From Prauserella_A oleivorans (GTDB lineage Bacteria; Actinomycetota; Actinomycetes; Mycobacteriales; Pseudonocardiaceae): 64,000 nucleotides of DNA. Each line of letters starts with the position of its first letter. The first letter of the stretch is position 1. The DNA lies in assembly GCF_042685745.1 (NCBI RefSeq), contig NZ_JBHUNT010000001.1, positions 2,604,001-2,668,000 of the forward strand, read 5' to 3'. The notes beneath the pieces are model-generated. The model did not search any database and had not been told where the DNA came from. It saw only the letters and a list, made by a program, of their open reading frames with translations. Made by a program: the position numbers and the translations under genes. Of this stretch, positions 9,462-16,748 are shown piece after piece.

Positions 9462-9644
9462 TCAGTACCCGGCGCGCGGCGGTGTGCCTCCGCCCTTGCC
9501 GCCCTTGCCGCGGAGCTTCGCGAGGGCGTCCTTGGCCTGCTGACGCGTCCGCGGGTCCCTGGCGAGCCGCTTGGCCTGTTCGATCGCGCGGCGCCCCTGC
9601 GGGGTGCGCGCGAAGCGGGCCACCTTCTGGAACAGCGATGCCAT
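9462..9644 (-). CDS. Small basic conserved protein
   Basis: A 60-residue basic protein (MASLFQKVARFARTPQGRRA at the N-terminus). It is rich in Lys, Arg, Ala and Gln, with helical central sequence and a glycine-rich tail. A good ribosome-binding site (GAGAGGA) precedes the ATG. I do not recognise a named domain. The helical basic character could suit nucleic acid or membrane-surface binding, but that is speculation. It stands alone between the methyltransferase and DegV genes on the same strand. Confidence 0.7.
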   Translation of the reverse strand: MASLFQKVARFARTPQGRRAIEQAKRLARDPRTRQQAKDALAKLRGKGGKGGGTPPRAGY

Positions 9645-9729
9645 CGTCGTCCTCTCGATCCGGTCGTTCGTGGGCGTTCCGGCGAGTACCCAACGTACCG
9701 CCCGCCCACGCGGTTCCCGGGGTCCCCGC

Positions 9730-10569
9730 TCAGAGCAGCGGCGCGACGGTCACACCGAGCGCGCCCGGGCCGACATGTGCGGTGATCACCGTGCTCGCCT
9801 GCACGAGCATGATGTCGTTGAGCTTGGGAATGCGCGACCGGAGCTGCTGGACCAGGCTCATCTCGCGGTCGGACGGTGCCGCGCACGACACGGCGATGTC
9901 GACCGGGTCGTCCCCGGCGCGCTCGACGGCGAGGTCGGCCAGCTTGGCCAGCGCCCGTTTGCTGCCAGCCACCCGCGCCAGCGGGGCGACCTCGCCGTCT
10001 CGCACCGTCAGGACCGGCCGGATGGACAGCGCGGTGCCCAGCAGGGCAGACGCGGCGCCGATGCGCCCGCCGCGGCGTAGGTAGTCCAGCGTGTCGACGT
10101 AGAGCAGCTCGCTGCTCGCCCGGATACGCCGGTCGGCGGCTTCCATGACGCGTTCCACCTGGCCGCCCGCGGCGGCCGTGCGGGCCGCCGAGAGCGCGGC
10201 GAAGCCGAGGCTCATGCTGGTGGTCCCGCTGTCGAGGACGTAGACCGGGACCTTGACCTGCTGCGCCGCCTGCCGGGCGGCGTCGGCGGTGGCGGACATC
10301 TTGCTGGAGATGTGCAGGCTGACGATCGCGGTGGCGCCCGCGCTGACCGCGTCCTGATAGGTCCAGAAGAAGGCGCCCGGATCGGGTTCTCTGGTGCTCA
10401 CGTCCTGCTTGGCGCGGAGCATCCCAATCAACTCCGAGCGGTCGAACCGGGCCTCGTCGTCGATCCGGTTCCCGGCCACGATCTGTACCTGCACCACGGC
10501 GATGCCCCATTGGGCAGCCAGTTGTTCGGGCAGGCCGGCGGTGGAATCGGTGATCACTGCTACGGGCAC
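9730..10569 (-). CDS. DegV family fatty-acid-binding protein
   Basis: A 279-residue DegV protein with a GTG start. The N-terminal VAVITDSTAGLP and the central LYVDTLDYLRRGGRIG are typical of the family. DegV/FakB proteins bind a single fatty acid in the cytoplasm. In Firmicutes they present it to the kinase FakA for activation. No FakA-like gene is in the window, so partner and role here are open. It is divergent from etfBA, with about 225 bp between the starts. Confidence 0.9.
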   Translation of the reverse strand: MPVAVITDSTAGLPEQLAAQWGIAVVQVQIVAGNRIDDEARFDRSELIGMLRAKQDVSTREPDPGAFFWTYQDAVSAGATAIVSLHISSKMSATADAARQAAQQVKVPVYVLDSGTTSMSLGFAALSAARTAAAGGQVERVMEAADRRIRASSELLYVDTLDYLRRGGRIGAASALLGTALSIRPVLTVRDGEVAPLARVAGSKRALAKLADLAVERAGDDPVDIAVSCAAPSDREMSLVQQLRSRIPKLNDIMLVQASTVITAHVGPGALGVTVAPLL

Positions 10570-10669
10570 CCCGGCAGGCTAACGCCCGATGCCACCCGTT
10601 AGAAGGAGCCGGTTGCGACTTTCGGACGCAGAACGCGCACGTGGCGTAGCGCTGCGGCGGTAGAATCCG

Positions 10670-10695
10670 GTTATTGGGACCATGGTCCCGATAAC
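10670..10695. promoter_or_regulatory. 26-bp palindrome upstream of etfBA
   Basis: The 14-bp core GGGACCATGGTCCC (10676-10689) is a perfect palindrome. It extends outward as GTTAT on the left and ATAAC on the right after one mismatched pair, giving 26 bp in all. It lies about 100 bp upstream of etfB in the divergent DegV/etfB region. A smaller inverted repeat (AGGTG-GT-CACCT, 10712-10723) follows. The size and symmetry suit a dimeric repressor. The regulator is unknown. Confidence 0.6.
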
Positions 10696-10794
10696 TCGCG
10701 ATTCCGGGTGAAGGTGGTCACCTCGGGACCCGGGCCAGCGATTTCACGAATAATCTACCGCTCAGTAACGCCCTGCATGCGCCGAAGGAGATCC

Positions 10795-11580
10795 ATGACC
10801 AACATCGTTGTCCTGGTCAAGCAGGTGCCGGACACGTACTCGGAGCGCAAGCTCAGCGAGAGTGACCACACCCTGGACCGTGAATCCGCCGACGCGGTGA
10901 TCGACGAGATCAACGAGCGTGCCGTCGAGGAGGCGCTCAAGATCAAGGAGGCCGGCGAGGGCGAGGTGACCGTCCTCTGCGTCGGGCCGGACCGCGCCAC
11001 CGACGCCATCCGCAAGGCCCTGTCCATGGGCGCCGACAAGGCGATCCACGTCTCCGACGAGTCGCTGCACGGCTCCGACATGGTCGCCACCGCGAAGGTC
11101 ATCGCGGCCGCGCTGGGCAAGGTCGGCAGCTACGACCTCGTCATCGCGGGCAACGAGGCGTCCGACGGCCGTGGCGGTGCCATCCCCGCCATGCTCGCCG
11201 AGCTGCTCGGCCTCCCGCAGCTGACCCACGCGCGTCAGCTCACCGTCGAGGGCACTACCGTCAAGGTCGACCGTGAGACCGAGGACGGCGTGACCCACCT
11301 CGAGGCGAGCCTGCCCGCCGTCGTCAGCGTGACGGAGAAGATCAACGAGCCGCGCTACCCCTCGTTCAAGGGGATCATGGCGGCCAAGAAGAAGCCGGTG
11401 GAGACCCTCACCGTCGCCGACCTCGGTGTCGACGCGGGCGAGGTCGGTCTCGGCAACGCCTGGTCGACGGTGCTGGAGGCGGCGCCCAAGCCGCCGCGCA
11501 CGGCTGGTCAGCGGGTCGAGGACGAGGGTGACGGCGGCGTGAAGGTCGCCGAGTACCTGGTCGGCCAGAAGCTCATCTGA
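10795..11580 (+). CDS. etfB: Electron transfer flavoprotein beta subunit
   Basis: A 261-residue ETF beta subunit (FixA). With EtfA it carries electrons from acyl-CoA and related dehydrogenases to the membrane ETF:quinone oxidoreductase. The N-terminal TNIVVLVKQVPDTYSERKL and the nucleotide-binding segment VIAGNEASDGRGGAIPAMLA are diagnostic. The ATG at 10795 is preceded by GAAGGAG; the longer frame from 10708 has no support. It is followed 17 bp later by etfA and matches Rv3029c-Rv3028c in gene order. Confidence 0.96.
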   Translation: MTNIVVLVKQVPDTYSERKLSESDHTLDRESADAVIDEINERAVEEALKIKEAGEGEVTVLCVGPDRATDAIRKALSMGADKAIHVSDESLHGSDMVATAKVIAAALGKVGSYDLVIAGNEASDGRGGAIPAMLAELLGLPQLTHARQLTVEGTTVKVDRETEDGVTHLEASLPAVVSVTEKINEPRYPSFKGIMAAKKKPVETLTVADLGVDAGEVGLGNAWSTVLEAAPKPPRTAGQRVEDEGDGGVKVAEYLVGQKLI

Positions 11581-11597
11581 GACAAGGAGACGAACTC

Positions 11598-12557
11598 ATG
11601 GCTGAAGTACTCGTGCTCGTCGACCAGGTCGACGGTGAGGTCAAGAAGGTCACCTACGAGCTGCTCACCGCGGCGCGCGCGCTGGGCGAGCCCTCGGCGG
11701 TCGTCGTCGGCGCACCCGGCACGGCGGGCAAGGTGAAGGACTCGCTCGCGTCCTACGGCGCGGCGAAGGTGTACGTCGCGGAGTCCGACGACGCCGCCGG
11801 CTACCTGGTGACGCCGAAGGTCGACGCGCTCGCCACCGTCGCGGGCCAGGCGTCCCCGGCCGCGGTGCTCGTGCCCGCGACGTCCGAGGGCAAGGAGATC
11901 GCGGGCCGGCTCGCCATCCGCCTCGGCGGTGGTCTGCTCGTGGACGCCGTCGGTGTGAACGCCGACGGCTCGGTGGACCAATCCATCTTCGGTGGCGCCT
12001 TCTCGGTCAAGGCCAAGGCGTCCCAGGGCACCCCGATCATCTCGGTGCGGCCGGGTGCCGTGGAGGCCGAGCAGGCCGAGGGTGCCGCCGCGGAGGAGTC
12101 GGTGTCGCTGCCCGCCGTCGACGCCGCGAAGGCCGCCAAGATCACCGGCGTGGAGCCGGTCGTCGGGGGTGACCGTCCGGAGCTCACGGAGGCCTCGATC
12201 GTCGTCTCCGGTGGCCGTGGTGTCGGTTCCGCCGAGAAGTTCGAGGTCGTCGAGAAGCTCGCCGACGCGCTCGGCGCGGCGGTCGGCGCCTCGCGTGCCG
12301 CGGTCGACTCCGGCTACTACCCGGCCCAGTTCCAGGTGGGCCAGACCGGCAAGACGGTCTCGCCGCAGCTGTACGTCGCGCTCGGCATCTCCGGCGCGAT
12401 CCAGCACCGCGCGGGCATGCAGACCTCGAAGACCATCGTCGCGGTGAACAAGGACCCCGAGGCGCCGATCTTCGAGATCGCCGACTTCGGTGTCGTGGGT
12501 GACCTGTTCAACGTCGCGCCGCAGCTCACCGAGGAGGTCAGCAAGCGCAAGGGCTGA
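11598..12557 (+). CDS. etfA: Electron transfer flavoprotein alpha subunit
   Basis: A 319-residue ETF alpha subunit (FixB), partner of the upstream etfB. The C-terminal FAD-binding domain is clear: VSGGRGVGSAEKF, then SRAAVDSGYYP, GQTGKTVSPQLYVALGISG and AVNKDPEAPIFEIADFG. It has an AAGGAG ribosome-binding site, an ATG start and a strong terminator hairpin just downstream. The heterodimer holds one FAD and one AMP. Confidence 0.96.
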   Translation: MAEVLVLVDQVDGEVKKVTYELLTAARALGEPSAVVVGAPGTAGKVKDSLASYGAAKVYVAESDDAAGYLVTPKVDALATVAGQASPAAVLVPATSEGKEIAGRLAIRLGGGLLVDAVGVNADGSVDQSIFGGAFSVKAKASQGTPIISVRPGAVEAEQAEGAAAEESVSLPAVDAAKAAKITGVEPVVGGDRPELTEASIVVSGGRGVGSAEKFEVVEKLADALGAAVGASRAAVDSGYYPAQFQVGQTGKTVSPQLYVALGISGAIQHRAGMQTSKTIVAVNKDPEAPIFEIADFGVVGDLFNVAPQLTEEVSKRKG

Positions 12558-12578
12558 GCCGGTTCACCGGCCCGGTCC

Positions 12579-12619
12579 GCGAAGGCCGCCTTCCCGCACG
12601 GCGGGGAGGCGGCCTTCGC
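12579..12619 (+). terminator. Hairpin terminator after etfA
   Basis: Arms 12579-12597 and 12601-12619 pair over 19 bp with a single G.T pair, around a very short loop. There is no T-run. It starts 21 bases after the etfA stop codon. Confidence 0.75.
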
Positions 12620-12711
12620 CGCTTCGGTGAACAGGCTGTTCACGCAGTGTGCAGCCGCGCGCCACGGCCGGTGCCCTTCGTGGTTTCCCTCCCCGGTTCA
12701 GCATCTGGGGC

Positions 12712-13482
12712 ATGACGCGGTCACAGCTACTGCTCAGTACTGACCGGAAAGGCGACTCGGCGGCGCGGTATTCGCTGCGGGTCGCACACGACCAGGACGA
12801 GGTGCTCGCCGCCCAGCGGCTGCGATACCGGGTGTTCGCCGAGGAGATGGGGGCGCACCTCGACTCCCCGGAACCGGGCCTCGACATCGACCACTATGAC
12901 CAGTTCTGCGACCACCTGGTGGTCACCGACGACGGCACGGGCGAGATCGTCGGGACCTACCGGATGCTCCCGCCCGACCGTGCGCGCGAGGCGGGTGGCC
13001 TCTACGCCGACACCGAGTTCGACCTCGGCAACCTCGACGGCCTGCGTGGCTCGCTCGTCGAGACCGGGCGCTCCTGCGTCGACGCCGCACACCGCAGCGG
13101 CGCCGTGGTGAGCCTGGTGTGGGCGGGCATCGCGCGCTACATGCTGCTGGCCGGGCACCGCTACCTCGCCGGGTGCGCGTCGGTGCCGCTGGCGGACGGC
13201 GGAGCGACGGCGGCGGGCGTGTGGGACCTCGCGCGTGCCCGGCACTACGCGCTTGCCGAGCAGCGGGTGACCCCGTTGCACCCCTGGACCTGCGACGACA
13301 TCGCCCGGCCTGCCCGGCCACTGCTGCCGCCGCTGCTGAAGGGCTACGTCCGCCTGGGTGCCCGGGTCTGCGGACCGCCCGCTCACGACCCGGACTTCGG
13401 CGTCGCGGACTTCTTCGTGCTCCTCGACCTGCAGCAGGTGGACGCGCGGTACCTGAAGTTCTTCCTCGGGATGCCGGGATGA
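12712..13482 (+). CDS. GNAT acyltransferase, Rv3027c/OlsB-like
   Basis: A 256-residue N-acyltransferase-type protein. The segment EVLAAQRLRYRVFAEEMGA, followed by DHYDQFCDHLVV and VGTYRMLPP, resembles the OlsB/hemolysin-like GNAT family. That family moves acyl chains from acyl-ACP to ornithine and related amines. The next gene, coupled by an ATGA overlap, is a PlsC-type O-acyltransferase. The pair therefore resembles an OlsB/OlsA set for an acylated amino-acid lipid. Mycobacterial Rv3027c-Rv3026c have the same order behind etfBA. The substrate is inferred. The ATG at 12712 is used; an upstream start at 12649 would only add unsupported residues. Confidence 0.8.
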   Translation: MTRSQLLLSTDRKGDSAARYSLRVAHDQDEVLAAQRLRYRVFAEEMGAHLDSPEPGLDIDHYDQFCDHLVVTDDGTGEIVGTYRMLPPDRAREAGGLYADTEFDLGNLDGLRGSLVETGRSCVDAAHRSGAVVSLVWAGIARYMLLAGHRYLAGCASVPLADGGATAAGVWDLARARHYALAEQRVTPLHPWTCDDIARPARPLLPPLLKGYVRLGARVCGPPAHDPDFGVADFFVLLDLQQVDARYLKFFLGMPG

Positions 13483-14363
13483 CGCACGGCTGGATGCCCG
13501 TTTCGCCCTGTGGCGACGGCTGTCTGCAGCCGGGCGCGCCCACCGTGGCGTTCCCGCGCCGGGTCGCTCGGCTGTGCGGCGCCGCGGCCGTGGTGGTGCT
13601 GGCGCTCGGGATCGCGCCGCTGCTGACCGTGCTGCCGGGCAGGCAACGGCTGGTGCGTCTGGTGTTCCGCGGCCTGTTGGCCGCCCTGGGCGTGCGGCTC
13701 GTCGTGCACGGCGAGCTCGACGGTACGGGCCGCGGCGCGCTCGTGGTCACCAACCACATCTCCTTCCTCGACATCATCGGCGTCAACGCCGTCCGTCCGA
13801 TGAGGGCACTCGCGAAGCGGGAGATCGCGGGCTGGCCGGTGCTGGGCGGCCTGGTCTCCCGCGCGGGCACGGTGTTCGTGGATCGGGAGCGACTGTCCAC
13901 ATTGCCCGGCACCGTCGCCGAGCTGGCCGCGGCGCTGCGCTCCGGATCGCTGGTCAACGTCACCCCCGAGGGCACCACGTGGTGCGGCCTGGCCTCCGGC
14001 CGGTTCCGGCCCGCGGCCTTCCAGGCGGCCATCGACGGGGGCGTCCCGGTGCGGCCGCTGGCCCTGCGCTACCTCGCGGGCGGCCGCGAGACCACCCAGC
14101 CCGCGTTCATCGGCCCGGAGTCGCTGATCGCGTCGCTGCGCCGGGTGGTCAGGCTGCGTGGCCTGGTGCTCGAGGTGCACGTGTGCCCGGAGATCGCGCC
14201 CGGACGTGCCGCGGACCGGCGGAAGCTGGCCGCGCTGGCCGAGGCCGCCGTGCGCTCCGCCCTCGGCACCGCGGCGGTGGCGCCGGCCAGGCGGGCGCCC
14301 GCGACGGCGGCGTCGACGAACGCGAGGCCGGCCGGCCCGGGCGGCCCTAAGCTGATCGGATGA
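13479..14363 (+). CDS. PlsC-type acyltransferase, Rv3026c/OlsA-like
   Basis: A 294-residue 1-acyl-glycerol-phosphate-acyltransferase-like protein. An N-terminal hydrophobic segment (AAAVVVLALGIAPLLTVLP) precedes the catalytic NHISFLD (the H-x4-D motif) and the later PEGTTWCG, the counterpart of the usual PEGT motif. It would O-acylate a lyso-lipid at the inner face of the membrane. Its ATG overlaps the stop of the GNAT gene (ATGA), and its own stop overlaps the tryptophan dioxygenase start the same way. The first product of the neighbouring N-acyltransferase could be its substrate; that is inference. Confidence 0.85.
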   Translation: MTHGWMPVSPCGDGCLQPGAPTVAFPRRVARLCGAAAVVVLALGIAPLLTVLPGRQRLVRLVFRGLLAALGVRLVVHGELDGTGRGALVVTNHISFLDIIGVNAVRPMRALAKREIAGWPVLGGLVSRAGTVFVDRERLSTLPGTVAELAAALRSGSLVNVTPEGTTWCGLASGRFRPAAFQAAIDGGVPVRPLALRYLAGGRETTQPAFIGPESLIASLRRVVRLRGLVLEVHVCPEIAPGRAADRRKLAALAEAAVRSALGTAAVAPARRAPATAASTNARPAGPGGPKLIG

Positions 14364-15142
14364 GCGAGTCCGACGCCGCGCTGACCTACACCTCCTACCT
14401 CGCACTCGACGAGGTGCTCGGTGCCCAGCGGCCGCGGTCGGACGAGCACGACGAGCTGCTGTTCATCGTCATCCACCAGGTCTACGAGCTGTGGTTCAAG
14501 CAGCTGCTGCACGAACTCGCCTTCCTGCAGGGCGTTCTGGAGGACGGCGACAGCCCGCACGCGCTGCGCACGCTGCGCCGCATCCTCACCATCCTCAAGG
14601 TGGTGGTGGCCCAGATCGACGTGCTGGAGACGATGACGCCCAGCCAGTTCGCAAGCTTCCGGGCGCGCCTGGACGCGGCGAGCGGCTTCCAGTCCGCCCA
14701 GTTCCGGGAACTCGAGGCCGTGCTCGGCAGGCGGGACGAGAAGGTCCGCGAGCACTACCCGCCCGGCAGCCCGGCCCGGGACCGGATCGCCGCCGCGATG
14801 AGCAGGCCGTCGCTGTTCGACTCGTTTCTCGCCTACCTGCGCAAGCACGGCTACGACACCCCGGCGCGCCCGGACGTCACCGCGCCGCTCGAACCCTCAC
14901 CCGTCGTGCAGGACGCCCTGCTGCGCGTGTACCGCGACGACGAGGCGCCCGCGTCGGTGTGCGAGCGCATGGTCGATCTCGACGAGGGCGTCCAGGAGTG
15001 GCGCTACCGGCACGTGAAGATGGTCGAACGGACCATCGGCGACAAGCCCGGCACCGGTGGTTCCTCCGGTGCGGCCTACCTGCGGACCACGTTGTCCCGG
15101 CCCGTGTTCCCGGATCTCTGGGCCGTGCGCAGCCGGCTGTGA
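14360..15142 (+). CDS. kynA: Tryptophan 2,3-dioxygenase
   Basis: A 260-residue haem enzyme that opens the indole ring of tryptophan to N-formylkynurenine. The substrate-pocket motif HQVYELWFKQLLHEL is near the N-terminus, and ASGFQSAQFRELE gives the conserved Arg. RHVKMVERTIG holds the proximal haem His, and GTGGSSGAAYL closes the site. It starts in an ATGA overlap with the acyltransferase gene. Kynureninase and kynurenine formamidase, often adjacent, are not in the window. Confidence 0.95.
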   Translation: MSESDAALTYTSYLALDEVLGAQRPRSDEHDELLFIVIHQVYELWFKQLLHELAFLQGVLEDGDSPHALRTLRRILTILKVVVAQIDVLETMTPSQFASFRARLDAASGFQSAQFRELEAVLGRRDEKVREHYPPGSPARDRIAAAMSRPSLFDSFLAYLRKHGYDTPARPDVTAPLEPSPVVQDALLRVYRDDEAPASVCERMVDLDEGVQEWRYRHVKMVERTIGDKPGTGGSSGAAYLRTTLSRPVFPDLWAVRSRL

Positions 15143-15323
15143 CCCGGCGTGCCGGCGACGCGACGAAAGTGTCCCGGGTGGGTGGTGGCGGGCCTCGGCC
15201 GGGTTTAGGTTGAGGCCAGCGGTGATCGCTCCCGGGACGACCTCCCGGCCGCGGCGCCGCCCCGACAACAGACACCGGCCGCGCCCACAGGTGGGGCCGG
15301 GGACGACAAAGGAGTCACCGACC

Positions 15324-16397
15324 GTGACCGACGGTGTATTCGGCCGCGACAGCGGCCACGAACAAGTTGTCTACTGCCAGGACCGGGCCACCGGGCTGAA
15401 GGCGATCATCGCGGTGTACTCCACCGCGCTGGGTCCCGCGCTCGGCGGCACCCGTTTCTACCCGTACGCCTCCGAGGCCGACGCGCTCGAGGACGTCCTC
15501 GCGCTGTCGAAGGGCATGGCGTACAAGAACGCGCTCGCCGGACTGGACCTCGGCGGCGGCAAGGCCGTCATCATCGGCGACCCACGGACCGCCAAGTCCG
15601 AGGCGTTGCTGCGCGCCTACGGCCGGTTCGTGCAGTCCCTCGGCGGGCGGTACATCACCGCGTGCGACGTCGGCACGTACGTGGCGGACATGGATGTCAT
15701 CGCCCGGGAGACCCGGTTCGTCACCGGCCGGTCACGCGACGACGGGGGAGCGGGCGACTCCTCGGTGCTCACCGCGTTCGGCGTGTTCCAGGGCATGCGC
15801 GCGTGCGCCGAGCACGTGTGGGGCGTGCCCGAGCTCCGTGGTCGCCGCGTCGGCGTGTCCGGCGTCGGCAAGGTCGGCAGGCTGCTCACGGGACACCTGG
15901 TGGAGGCCGGGGCCGAGGTGGTCGTCACCGACGTCGACGAGCAGGCCATCGACCGGGTCCGGGCCGCGCACCCGTCCGTCGAGGTCGTGGCCGACTCCGC
16001 GACCCTGTTCCGCTCGGACCTCGACGTGCTGGCGCCGTGCGCGCTGGGGGGTGTGCTGAGCGAGGAGACGGTGCCCGCGCTGCGGGCGAAGATCGTGTGC
16101 GGGGCCGCGAACAACCAGCTGGCGCACCCGGGCGTGGAGAAGCTACTGGACGAGCGGGGCATCCTGTTCGCCCCCGACTACCTGGTCAACGCGGGCGGCG
16201 TCATCCAGGTCAGCGACGAGTTGCACGGCTTCGACCTCGACCGGGCCCGGCGCAAGGTCACGGCGCTGTACGACACGGCGAAGGCGGTGTTCGCGCTCGC
16301 CGCCGACGAGGGTGTTCCGCCCGCGACGGCCGCCGACCGGCTGGCCGAGCGGCGCATGGCCGAGGTGTCGCGCCTGCGCTCGATCCTCACCCCCTGA
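15324..16397 (+). CDS. vdh: Valine (branched-chain amino acid) dehydrogenase
   Basis: A 357-residue NAD-dependent amino acid dehydrogenase of the Glu/Leu/Phe/Val superfamily. It deaminates a branched-chain amino acid to its 2-oxo acid. The segments GGTRFYPY, KGMAYKNALAGLDLGGGKAVI and VSGVGKVGRLLTGHL give the substrate-binding region, catalytic lysines and nucleotide loop. The GTG at 15324 is chosen because GGAG lies 9 nt upstream. In Streptomyces such enzymes feed branched-chain acyl-CoA to lipid and polyketide synthesis. Leucine or phenylalanine as the favoured substrate cannot be excluded. Confidence 0.88.
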   Translation: MTDGVFGRDSGHEQVVYCQDRATGLKAIIAVYSTALGPALGGTRFYPYASEADALEDVLALSKGMAYKNALAGLDLGGGKAVIIGDPRTAKSEALLRAYGRFVQSLGGRYITACDVGTYVADMDVIARETRFVTGRSRDDGGAGDSSVLTAFGVFQGMRACAEHVWGVPELRGRRVGVSGVGKVGRLLTGHLVEAGAEVVVTDVDEQAIDRVRAAHPSVEVVADSATLFRSDLDVLAPCALGGVLSEETVPALRAKIVCGAANNQLAHPGVEKLLDERGILFAPDYLVNAGGVIQVSDELHGFDLDRARRKVTALYDTAKAVFALAADEGVPPATAADRLAERRMAEVSRLRSILTP

Positions 16398-16412
16398 GCC
16401 GACCGGATACGA

Positions 16413-16447
16413 CACGGGCCGCCTCGCCGTGCGCGAGGCGGCCCGTG
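16413..16447. terminator. Perfect 15-bp hairpin, bidirectional terminator
   Basis: Arms CACGGGCCGCCTCGC and GCGAGGCGGCCCGTG pair perfectly around a 5-nt loop. Flanking CCGGAT and ATCCGG can extend the stem. It lies between convergent vdh (+) and the DUF5302 gene (-). Confidence 0.8.
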
Positions 16448-16458
16448 CCATCCGGACA

Positions 16459-16677
16459 TCAGCCGCTCTTGCGGCGGAAGGTGCGCTTGTGCGCGGCCGG
16501 ACCGTGGGCCTGCCCGGTCCGGGATCCGAGGTCGGTGTGCGCGGCGCCTTCCTTGGCCTTGGCCTGCTTGCGTTCCAGGGCCTCCCGGAAGCGGCGCTTG
16601 ACGGCGTCCTCCCCGGTGCCGGCACCACCGGCCGCCTCGGATGCGGCGTTGTCCTGCGGCGGAGCTGATTCGGTCAT
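16459..16677 (-). CDS. DUF5302-like small protein
   Basis: A 72-residue hydrophilic protein. VKRRFREALERKQAKAKEG and the C-terminal KRTFRRKSG match what I recall of the small actinobacterial DUF5302 family. The N-terminus is acidic and Ala/Gly-rich and the C-terminus strongly basic, with no membrane segment. The ATG at 16677 has a strong GGGAGG ribosome-binding site. The function is unknown. Confidence 0.75.
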   Translation of the reverse strand: MTESAPPQDNAASEAAGGAGTGEDAVKRRFREALERKQAKAKEGAAHTDLGSRTGQAHGPAAHKRTFRRKSG

Positions 16678-16748
16678 GGTGCCTCCCGGGTGACGGCGTC
16701 GGACCGGTCCAGCCTGGCACCGCGCCGTCCCCGGGGCCACCCGTTTTC

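Noticed and set aside
9329..10510. Long N-terminal extension of the methyltransferase gene
   Set aside because: It runs antiparallel or parallel through the DegV gene in a wrong frame and carries only low-complexity sequence.
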